Assembly: GCA_017553635.1 (NCBI GenBank)
Contig: JAFZKN010000018.1
Location: 1-51,219 of the forward strand
Direction of reading: 5' to 3'
Length of the DNA: 51,219 nucleotides
Origin: Treponema sp.
Lineage (GTDB): Bacteria > Spirochaetota > Spirochaetia > Treponematales > Treponemataceae
Shown: piece after piece, positions 41,869 through 49,149 of the stretch
How the letters are laid out: each line of letters begins with the position of its first letter
How positions within the stretch are numbered: the first letter of the stretch is position 1
Position numbers and translations under genes: made by a program
The notes under the pieces: model-generated
What the model was told of the DNA's origin: nothing
What the model saw: only the letters and a program-made list of their open reading frames with translations
The model's database searches: none

Positions 41869-43391
41869 TACAGTTTTTTAGTGTATGTTATTTAAGTGTA
41901 ATTATCTGTCAGATTCTCTTTTTACGATATGCATTAAATCATAAGGCAAAGGGCAATCGATTCTTTATCGGAGTTCAGCTTGTATCTATTTTCATCGTTC
42001 TTCTTGCCGGATTAAATATGCTGTTTCTTCATTTCGGAGAAACAGGATTCCTTCTTTCTAAAATAAGCTTCAGTGGTTTTGCGGCGCTGTTCATGATAGA
42101 AGTCGGAATTTTTACAAAGATAAAGATAACAAGTTTTGCAGATAAATCTAAATATACAAGTCTTGTCATTTTTATTGTATCTATTGTGGTTGCGATTTCG
42201 TGTTCAATGTCATTTATAAATGTTTCAACTGAAATATTCTTTAATTACGAAATTGTTCCGATAAGACCATTCTATAAAGTTCTTTCAAATCAAACTGCAG
42301 AAGCAGAGCATATGATTGTTTTTACTCCGGGTAAACTCTGGAATTCTTATGCATTTTTCTGGTTTATTCTTGTATTTATATATGCACTCCTGGATTTTAT
42401 GCGCATAGTAATGCGTTCTGTCATAAATTCGATTCATGAAGTAATGATTATTTTTATTTTTGTCTTTGAATTTGTTTTCTTTATTAAGTTTATAAATAAT
42501 CCATCTTATCTCTGTTTTGAACTTAGTCTTTTCTGCATATTGCTTCCGTTTATGTATTATTATTTTGTTTTTGAAGACAAGCCATGGATTATCAAACGTT
42601 CATTACGATCAAAACTTTATAGATATAATTCTGCTTTTTGTGTCATCTTTAATGCAGATGATCTTCTTGTAGATTATAATGAAAGTGCAAAAAAATTCTT
42701 TGGTTTTTCAAATAAGGATATTTTAAGGATTTCTTTGGGAGAATTTATTTCTGATTATGTTCCTCTTGGAAATGTTCCTTATGATTCTTTTTCTGTTGAT
42801 CAGATTCTTATTAAGGGAAAAAAATCTGAAAAGCTTTCCTGTAAGCTTGAATATCACAGAATAAATTATTTTAAAAATGCGACTGTATGTTCATTTTTTA
42901 TAATCAGTGATATTTCTGATTTGATAAAAAAATTCTCAGATATTCAGCAGGCTTCGATGACCGATAATATTACAGGTCTTCATGCGCAGCACGTTCTTGC
43001 AAAAAAAATCCGCGAGCTTAATATGTATCGCAGATTCCCGTACACAGTTGCAACATGTTCTGCTACACTTAAAAATGTTGAAGATCATGCAAGAAATAAC
43101 AATATGGCTTTAATCAGTGCTGCAGAATGTATCAGAAGTAAAATCCGTTCCACAGACTTTGCTGCTTATGAAAATGGAAATATTGTTCTTTTATTCCCTG
43201 AAGAATTTAAAGATGCCAAGCATGTCATGAATAGAATTGAAGCATGTATAAAAGAAGAATGCTCTAAAGATTTTGATATTGATTTTATATACGGAATTGC
43301 TTCGAGAGAAACTCCGGATACTGATATACAGGATACGATTAATAACGCAAATTCGAATATGTTCCAGAAAAAGGTCGACTCAAAAGACTAG
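41862..43391 (+). CDS. Multi-TM protein with PAS-like and degenerate GGDEF domains
   Basis: A 509-residue membrane protein. Seven or so hydrophobic helices cover residues about 1-240. A PAS-like domain follows (about 250-360: YNSAFCVIFNADDLLVDYNESAKKFFGFSNKDILRI), then a GGDEF-like domain (about 365-505) starting with MTDNITGLHAQHVLAKKI. The catalytic GGDEF is replaced by ENGNI (YENGNIVLLFPEE), so no diguanylate cyclase activity is expected; it may sense c-di-GMP, GTP or a partner. The ORF overlaps fusA by 7 bp with no obvious ribosome site, so it relies on coupling. The fliG gene follows after 18 bp. Confidence 0.8.
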   Translation: MVIQFFSVCYLSVIICQILFLRYALNHKAKGNRFFIGVQLVSIFIVLLAGLNMLFLHFGETGFLLSKISFSGFAALFMIEVGIFTKIKITSFADKSKYTSLVIFIVSIVVAISCSMSFINVSTEIFFNYEIVPIRPFYKVLSNQTAEAEHMIVFTPGKLWNSYAFFWFILVFIYALLDFMRIVMRSVINSIHEVMIIFIFVFEFVFFIKFINNPSYLCFELSLFCILLPFMYYYFVFEDKPWIIKRSLRSKLYRYNSAFCVIFNADDLLVDYNESAKKFFGFSNKDILRISLGEFISDYVPLGNVPYDSFSVDQILIKGKKSEKLSCKLEYHRINYFKNATVCSFFIISDISDLIKKFSDIQQASMTDNITGLHAQHVLAKKIRELNMYRRFPYTVATCSATLKNVEDHARNNNMALISAAECIRSKIRSTDFAAYENGNIVLLFPEEFKDAKHVMNRIEACIKEECSKDFDIDFIYGIASRETPDTDIQDTINNANSNMFQKKVDSKD

Positions 43392-43409
43392 GGAAAATAC
43401 GGGGGAAAT

Positions 43410-44642
43410 ATGGATTTAAACGAATTAAGGTTAAAGGCTTATTCAAATGCTGCAGGTAAAGGAAGTTCTGATAAGGATAATGTAAAGCCAGTTTCTAAAA
43501 GCAGTTCAAAACCGGCTTTACATTCTAAAGCTGCAGATGAAAATTTATATAAAACCCAGAAAAAATCTGATTTTTATCCGGATCCTCAGGTTAAACTTGC
43601 CGCTGAAGCTCTTACAAAAGGCGGACTTATCAAAGTTCCTGCAAGAGAAGATGGTAAAGAAGATGTTTACAGACGTGTTGCAAAGTTTCTTATTTTAATC
43701 GGAGTCGATCAGGCAGCTCTGGTGATGAAGCATCTTACTCAGGAAGAAACAGAAAAAATAATTCCGGAAATAACAGCTGTCCGTGCAATTGACCCTGATG
43801 AAGCGCTGGCTATTCTTGAAGAGTTTAATGATGTTGTCGAACGTGTTAAAGAAGGTGGCGGAACTCATACTGCACAGACAATTCTTGAAAAAGCATTTGG
43901 TGCTGACCGGGCAAAGGATTTACTGGACAGGCTTAATTTACAGGAAGAAGAAAAACCATTCTCTTATCTTGAAGAAAAGGAAAGTGACCGTATCCTGGAA
44001 CTTTTAAAAGATGAATCAAATAATGTCCGTGCTCTTGTTCTTTCATATTTGAAGCCCCAAAAAGCAGCTGAAGTGATAAAAAAACTTGCGCCGGAAGATA
44101 AAAAAGAAGTCATAGTTCAGCTTGCACATACTAAAAAGATTCTTCCGGATGTTCTAAAGCGGGTTGATAAGGCTATTCATGAAAAAGCATTAAAGCAGAT
44201 AGATATTAAAACTAATGTTATTGATGGAAAGGGAGTTCTTGCAGAGATTTTAAAGAAGATGGATTTCTCTCAGGAGCAGGATATTATTTCTTCTCTCGGA
44301 GAAAACGATCCGGGACTTGCAGAGGACCTTCAGTCACGTCTGTTTACTATTGATGATGTAATCAATAGTGATGACAGATATATTCAGGAATATCTTAGAG
44401 AATATAATGAAACGGACATTGCATTCTTAATCGGTGATAAAACGGAACCTTTCAGACAGAAAATCCTTTCGAACATGTCACAGGTAAGGGCAGCTCAGGT
44501 ACTTGAAGAAGAATCGTTTAGAAAACCGATGTTAAAACGAGATTGTAATGAAATTACTCAGAAATTCTTTTCACATCTAAGACATGCATGGGAAGACGGC
44601 TTGTTAATTATTAAGGGCCGTGATGATGACGTTTATGTATAA
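43410..44642 (+). CDS. fliG: FliG-family flagellar motor switch protein (FliG1-type paralogue)
   Basis: A 410-residue FliG homologue with a disordered, Ser/Lys-rich extension of about 60 residues. FliG-N (about 80-170: VYRRVAKFLILIGVDQAALVMKHLTQEE, GGGTHTAQTILEKAFG), middle ARM domain (about 180-270: FSYLEEKESDRILELLKDESNN, SYLKPQKAAEVIKKL) and C-terminal torque domain (about 290-410, ending HAWEDGLLIIKGRDDDVYV) are all recognisable. The FliM-binding EHPQ motif is replaced by DESN. No other flagellar genes are nearby. Both points suit the second spirochaete FliG (FliG1), described in Borrelia as polar and non-redundant, rather than the fliF-linked one. GGGGG precedes the ATG; PreP overlaps its end. 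Confidence 0.85.
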   Translation: MDLNELRLKAYSNAAGKGSSDKDNVKPVSKSSSKPALHSKAADENLYKTQKKSDFYPDPQVKLAAEALTKGGLIKVPAREDGKEDVYRRVAKFLILIGVDQAALVMKHLTQEETEKIIPEITAVRAIDPDEALAILEEFNDVVERVKEGGGTHTAQTILEKAFGADRAKDLLDRLNLQEEEKPFSYLEEKESDRILELLKDESNNVRALVLSYLKPQKAAEVIKKLAPEDKKEVIVQLAHTKKILPDVLKRVDKAIHEKALKQIDIKTNVIDGKGVLAEILKKMDFSQEQDIISSLGENDPGLAEDLQSRLFTIDDVINSDDRYIQEYLREYNETDIAFLIGDKTEPFRQKILSNMSQVRAAQVLEEESFRKPMLKRDCNEITQKFFSHLRHAWEDGLLIIKGRDDDVYV

Positions 44643-47640
44643 AAATAAAGAAGATTACGGTGAATTTGAATTAATCGGAAAATCATATGTTCCGGATTGT
44701 GAAGCAGATGCAGTTCATTTAAGACATAAAAAAACGGGAATAGAGGTTTATCATCTTTTATGTGATGATAAGGAAAATCTGTGCTGTTTTGCATTTAGAA
44801 CACCTCCTGAAACATCTGATGGTGTAGCTCATATAATTGAACATTCTGTTCTCTGTGGTTCTCAAAAATATCCTCTTAAAGATCCGTTTATCCACATGGA
44901 AAACCAGTCTTTAAATACTTATCTTAATGCGCTTACTGGATGTGACTGTACGATGTATCCGATAAGTTCTGTTGTTGAAGAGGATTATTTTAATCTTGTA
45001 TCTGTTTATGCAGACAGTGTGTTTTTTCCTAATCTTAAAAAAGAAGCTTTTTTACAGGAAGCATGCAGACTTGAACTGGACGAAAACGGGAAATATTCAA
45101 TTCAGGGTGTAGTTTATAACGAGATGAAAGGTGTTTTCTCGCAGTTTTATAATGCAGAAGATGATGTACTTGCAGAGGCTTTTTTAGGTGGAACCATCTA
45201 TGAGCTTAGTTCCGGTGGAAATCCTTCTGTAATTCCGGATTTGACTTATGAGCAGTATTTAAAGTTTTACAGAGAAAAATATACTCCGGAAAACTGTCTT
45301 ATTTTTCTTTATGGAAACATTCCAACAGAAAAGCAGCTTAAGTTTTTTCAGAAAAATTTTATTTCAAGACTTGAAAAACGGAAAAAAGTAATAGAAAAAA
45401 AGACACCTCTTCAAATTATTCAGTCACAGAAAGTCAGAAAATTTGATGAGCTTAAGGAATTTTATGGAATAGGACCTAAGTCTTCTGAAATAACTGACCC
45501 TTCAATCTGTCTTGCATGGTTTTTAGGTGAAAGTAAAAATCTTGATGATTTTATAGAATCAAATGTAATTCAGAGTATCCTTTTTGGACATGACGGATCT
45601 CCATTGAGAAAAGCATTGATTAATTCTGAACTCGGAATTGATATTGATGATCTTTCAGGTATTGACAGTTCGACAAAGTTCAGGACGATTGCTTTTGGTC
45701 TAAAAGGTGTAAAGTTAAAGAACAAAGAAAAATTATGCAAACTGATTATCTCTGAAATTGAAAAGATTATCAGAGACGGAATAAATAAAGACGATCTTGA
45801 CAGTGCGCTTTTAAGTGCAGAATTTGAACTTAAGGAAATCAGAAGAAACTCGGGACCTTATTCACTTGTTTTAATGCGTAAGGTTGTAAAGGCATGGGTT
45901 CACGGTAAACCGATTGATACAAATTTATATTTAAGGCAGGCATTTGACAGCTTTAGAGGTCGACTTAAAAAAGATCCGCGTTATCTTGAAAAAATAATGC
46001 AGAAATATTTTATCGACAATAAAATGCGTTCAGTAATTATTGTAACACCTACAGAAGAATATACAAAACTCATGCAGTCTAAAGAAAACGAACAGATTGA
46101 ACGTCTTAAAAAACTTTATTCAAAAGAAGAGCTTATTGAACAGAATAAAAAGCTGAAAGCATATCAGGAAAGCGATGAAACAGAACTTTTAGACTGTCTT
46201 CCTGTAATAGACATCAAATCATTAAAATACAATCTGCCGGATATTACATGTGATGTTTCATGGCTTGAATACGATAAAGATAAAAAAGTTCCGTTTGGTT
46301 CATGCATCCAGCAGACAAATGCTATTAACTACATTGATATAAGATTTCCGCTTGATGTTCTTGAACCGGAAGATTATTTTTATGCTGCATTCCTTATAAG
46401 CGTAATTACAGATATAGGATTTGGAAATAAATCTTATGAACAGTGTCAGACTTTGATAAATAAAACGGCAGGCTCTTTTTCATGTGGAACAGAAACTGGT
46501 TCCATTAATGATACGAAAGAAGGCCTTAAGATGCTTGAAAAATATAAAGAATACAATATTCAGGGCAGGGACTGGATTTACTTTAGAATTAAGACTTTAA
46601 ATCATATGACAAAGGCCTGTCTTGATTTTGTTTATGAATGTTTTACAAGTCCGGATTTTTCTGACCATAAGAGAATAAAAAATCTTTTCGATCAATATAT
46701 GGAAGATTTTTCTGATTCAATTTCTTCTTCAGGATATAAATATCTTGTAGACAGATGCAGTTCACACAGAAATGCAAGTACTGCTGCTGACGAAATAATT
46801 GCCGGACTTTCCGCATTCAATTTTTACAGAAAAAATAGAAACATCAAAAAGATTTCTCAAAACATGGAAAGAATCTTTAAAAAATCGGTTTCTTCCGGTG
46901 CGTTGATTTTCATTACTTGTGATAAAGATTCTCTTAAAAGTGCACAGGAGGATTTAAAGGAATTTGCAAAAAAAATTGGACTTAAAAAACCGGAAGACAG
47001 AAATCCACGTGCAAACTACAAAGAACTTTTAAAACTTACAAAGCAGTATGTTCCGTATGATTCGCAGACAGAGTATTACAGTAAGGATATTCAGGTTGGG
47101 GCAGCTGCCTGTATGCTTGACAGTTCAGATTCGCATTATGGAACAAGAGAAGCGGTTGCAAAAGGGGTTTTTTCTAACTGGCTTTCAAATTCTCTTTTAT
47201 GGGAAAAGATCAGGACTATAAGCGGTGCATATGGTGCTTATTCGGGACTGGATTCTATTGAAAAGATGTTCTACATTATGACATACAGAGATCCGGATCC
47301 TATAAAGTCAGTAGAGCTTATAGGCCAGTGCTTAAAGATTGCTTCAGAGAAAAAATTTACTGAAGACGAAGTTCAGAAGACGGATATCGGAGTTTTTGCT
47401 TATGACCTTACTCCTAAGACCCCTAAATCAATAGGGGCGGTTGTTTTAAACAGACTTCTTTACTGCATTTCTGCGGATGATGTAAGGTTTAGAATAAACA
47501 CAACACTGACAATAAATGCCTCTGATATGCATAAAGCAGCCCAAAATGTTTATAAAGCCTACTGTAAAACTGCAAAAAATGCAGTTCTTTGCCCAAATTC
47601 AACTAAAAAAACTAGCAAAAAACGGTTTTTTGGACTATAA
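44623..47640 (+). CDS. PreP-type M16C metallopeptidase
   Basis: A 1005-residue peptidase of the presequence protease/M16C class, usually cytoplasmic here since no signal peptide is seen. It degrades short peptides in a closed chamber. The zinc motif is HIIEH (about residues 71-75, in GVAHIIEHSVLCGSQKYPLKDPF), with the distal Glu in GVVYNEMKGVFSQF. The M16C-associated linker and second half (about 500-1000) contain SWLEYDKDKKVPFGSC and WEKIRTISGAYGAYSGLD with the RxxGAYG substrate motif. Candidate starts are GTG 44620, ATG 44623 and ATG 44626; AAGGG at 44613-44617 fits 44623 or 44626. The start lies inside the 3' end of fliG. It is one of three M16 genes in this window. Confidence 0.94.
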   Translation: MMTFMYKNKEDYGEFELIGKSYVPDCEADAVHLRHKKTGIEVYHLLCDDKENLCCFAFRTPPETSDGVAHIIEHSVLCGSQKYPLKDPFIHMENQSLNTYLNALTGCDCTMYPISSVVEEDYFNLVSVYADSVFFPNLKKEAFLQEACRLELDENGKYSIQGVVYNEMKGVFSQFYNAEDDVLAEAFLGGTIYELSSGGNPSVIPDLTYEQYLKFYREKYTPENCLIFLYGNIPTEKQLKFFQKNFISRLEKRKKVIEKKTPLQIIQSQKVRKFDELKEFYGIGPKSSEITDPSICLAWFLGESKNLDDFIESNVIQSILFGHDGSPLRKALINSELGIDIDDLSGIDSSTKFRTIAFGLKGVKLKNKEKLCKLIISEIEKIIRDGINKDDLDSALLSAEFELKEIRRNSGPYSLVLMRKVVKAWVHGKPIDTNLYLRQAFDSFRGRLKKDPRYLEKIMQKYFIDNKMRSVIIVTPTEEYTKLMQSKENEQIERLKKLYSKEELIEQNKKLKAYQESDETELLDCLPVIDIKSLKYNLPDITCDVSWLEYDKDKKVPFGSCIQQTNAINYIDIRFPLDVLEPEDYFYAAFLISVITDIGFGNKSYEQCQTLINKTAGSFSCGTETGSINDTKEGLKMLEKYKEYNIQGRDWIYFRIKTLNHMTKACLDFVYECFTSPDFSDHKRIKNLFDQYMEDFSDSISSSGYKYLVDRCSSHRNASTAADEIIAGLSAFNFYRKNRNIKKISQNMERIFKKSVSSGALIFITCDKDSLKSAQEDLKEFAKKIGLKKPEDRNPRANYKELLKLTKQYVPYDSQTEYYSKDIQVGAAACMLDSSDSHYGTREAVAKGVFSNWLSNSLLWEKIRTISGAYGAYSGLDSIEKMFYIMTYRDPDPIKSVELIGQCLKIASEKKFTEDEVQKTDIGVFAYDLTPKTPKSIGAVVLNRLLYCISADDVRFRINTTLTINASDMHKAAQNVYKAYCKTAKNAVLCPNSTKKTSKKRFFGL

Positions 47641-47665
47641 TTATTAGGATAAGGAAAGGAAGCAT

Positions 47666-47881
47666 ATGGATAAAGAAACTGCAAAGTGCATTGAAATAAT
47701 GAGAAACCTTGTCTCTGATATTCAGGGAGCTCCATATCCTGGAGAGGAAATGAAATCTGAATTGTACTCAATCTGGTATGAGCACGTTCAACGTGATGCA
47801 GTAAATGCATTTGAATATCTTGATGAGCATTTTACAGATAAGAACGAAATCAAAAAAACTATAGATAAATTATTTAAATAG
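47666..47881 (+). CDS. Small hypothetical protein
   Basis: A 71-residue protein, mostly predicted helix (KETAKCIEIMRNLVSDIQG, KSELYSIWYEHVQRDAVNAFEYLDEHF, NEIKKTIDKLF), acidic, with no signal peptide and no domain I know. AAGGAAAGGAAGC gives a strong ribosome site 3-10 nt before the ATG, 25 bp after the PreP gene, so it is probably the last gene of the fusA-like operon. No known function is claimed. Confidence 0.7.
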   Translation: MDKETAKCIEIMRNLVSDIQGAPYPGEEMKSELYSIWYEHVQRDAVNAFEYLDEHFTDKNEIKKTIDKLFK

Positions 47882-47883
47882 TC

Positions 47884-47911
47884 TAAATTTCACCATTGAA
47901 ATTGCCGATAT
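47884..47911 (+). promoter_or_regulatory. Sigma-28-like promoter of the tocopherol-cyclase-like gene
   Basis: TAAA (47884-47887), 16 nt, GCCGATAT (47904-47911; 7/8 to GCCGATAA). Transcription would start near 47918. An inverted repeat AATTTC-ACCATT-GAAATT (47886-47903) fills the spacer. The spacing is 1 nt longer than the common 15. Confidence 0.45.
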
Positions 47912-47945
47912 TGAATATGTTGAATTCTTTTTAATGGATTGATAT

Positions 47946-49106
47946 ATGGCGATTTCAAAGGTTACAGTCAAGAAAAACGGATATAAACTTAAAGGTGCGT
48001 TAAAGAAAAATGGTCTCGATTGCTGGCGCTATTTTTTTAACGCTAAAAGTGTCGCAACCGGTACTGAAGCGGCTTTCTTTATTGAACTTTTTGTTGAAAA
48101 TCCTGCAGTTTCTCCGGATGAATTTGTATTAACCCAGAAATCACGTCCAAAAATTAAATCAGATGACCTTCAGGCAGCCCTTTCGGGAAACCTTGATGCT
48201 AAAAGTCAGGCAGCAGAAGAAAGTGTAATCCCGTCGTTTGTAGCTGTCAGAGCCGGAATTTACGGCGATGAAAGAAAACAGATAAACTGCTTTTATCCTT
48301 CGAAGCTTTTAAAATGTGATAAAAAACGTTTCTGTATGGAAGTAGAAGATAATCTCTTTTCTGATGATACATTGAGCGGTTCACTTGTGTGTTCAAAATC
48401 AGATTCGATCAATTTTCCTGAATATATGAGCCAGCCGGGTTCAATTTCATGGAATCTTCATTATGAAAGAATCGCTGATTTTGAAGAAATTACAAACAAA
48501 CAGGATGAACAGTACTGGCTTCCAAGCGGTGTAATATGCAACTATTCAGGAAGGATAGTTCTTGACCAGGAAGAATATGCCGTTTCTCCGAAATTGAGTT
48601 TTGGATATTGTGATAAACTTTGGGGTAGAACAATTCCTGCTCCATTCTTCCATTTAAGCTCGAATAAACTTACAAGTCTTTTTTCTGGAAAGCTTATTGA
48701 AAACGGATGCTTTTCACTCCAGGGTGTTTACCAGGATAAACTGACTTTTATTGCCAGAGTCGGTAATGATGAATACATTTTCTCGCCGGCATCAAAGCAC
48801 AATAAATACGAAATTGTTTTTAACTGTATCCCTGTTCCGGGCGAGGAAGACGAAGAAAAACTTCACTGGTCTGTAAGTATCCACAATAAATTCTATGTAT
48901 GCGATGTAGATATTTTCTGTTCTGCCAGGTTAATGCTTGTCCGTGATTATGAACTTCCTTATGGAGATCATAAGGTTCAGAAAATCTTAAGCGGCTACGA
49001 AGGAAACGGCGAACTTAGAATTTATAAGAAAATCAAAAAGAATCTAGACTTAATCCACCACGCAAAAATCGAAAATTGTATAAGCGAATACGGTAACGTA
49101 GAATAA
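47946..49106 (+). CDS. Tocopherol-cyclase/CrtC-like family protein
   Basis: A 386-residue protein without signal peptide or membrane helices. Residues about 165-260 carry the pattern of bacterial proteins annotated as tocopherol cyclase family: ISWNLHYERI, YWLPSGVICNYSGRIVLDQEEY, SFGYCDKLWGRTIPAPFFHLSSNKL, later FSLQGVYQDKLTFIARVG. The fold expected is a double lipocalin-like barrel that binds a hydrophobic or glycolipid ligand; in heterotrophs no tocopherol is made, so a membrane-lipid or glycan role is likely. It lies between the 71-residue gene and clpB. TGGA gives a weak ribosome site. The family call is tentative. Confidence 0.5.
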   Translation: MAISKVTVKKNGYKLKGALKKNGLDCWRYFFNAKSVATGTEAAFFIELFVENPAVSPDEFVLTQKSRPKIKSDDLQAALSGNLDAKSQAAEESVIPSFVAVRAGIYGDERKQINCFYPSKLLKCDKKRFCMEVEDNLFSDDTLSGSLVCSKSDSINFPEYMSQPGSISWNLHYERIADFEEITNKQDEQYWLPSGVICNYSGRIVLDQEEYAVSPKLSFGYCDKLWGRTIPAPFFHLSSNKLTSLFSGKLIENGCFSLQGVYQDKLTFIARVGNDEYIFSPASKHNKYEIVFNCIPVPGEEDEEKLHWSVSIHNKFYVCDVDIFCSARLMLVRDYELPYGDHKVQKILSGYEGNGELRIYKKIKKNLDLIHHAKIENCISEYGNVE

Positions 49107-49114
49107 TTTTTTTC

Positions 49115-49143
49115 TTGTCGTTTTAAGTTTTTGTGCTTAAATT
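49115..49143 (+). promoter_or_regulatory. clpB promoter, predicted leaderless
   Basis: TTGTCG (49115-49120; 4/6), 17-nt spacer, TAAATT (49138-49143; 4/6). The ATG at 49150 begins 7 nt after the -10, so the transcript should begin at the start codon. There is no ribosome site and no CIRCE inverted repeat. Confidence 0.55.
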
Positions 49144-49149
49144 TACAGT

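Noticed and set aside
47920..47948. Sigma-70 promoter TTGAAT-17-TATATG before the tocopherol-cyclase-like gene
   Set aside because: The -10 box would overlap the start codon at 47946, so the transcript could not include it; the upstream sigma-28-like site fits better.
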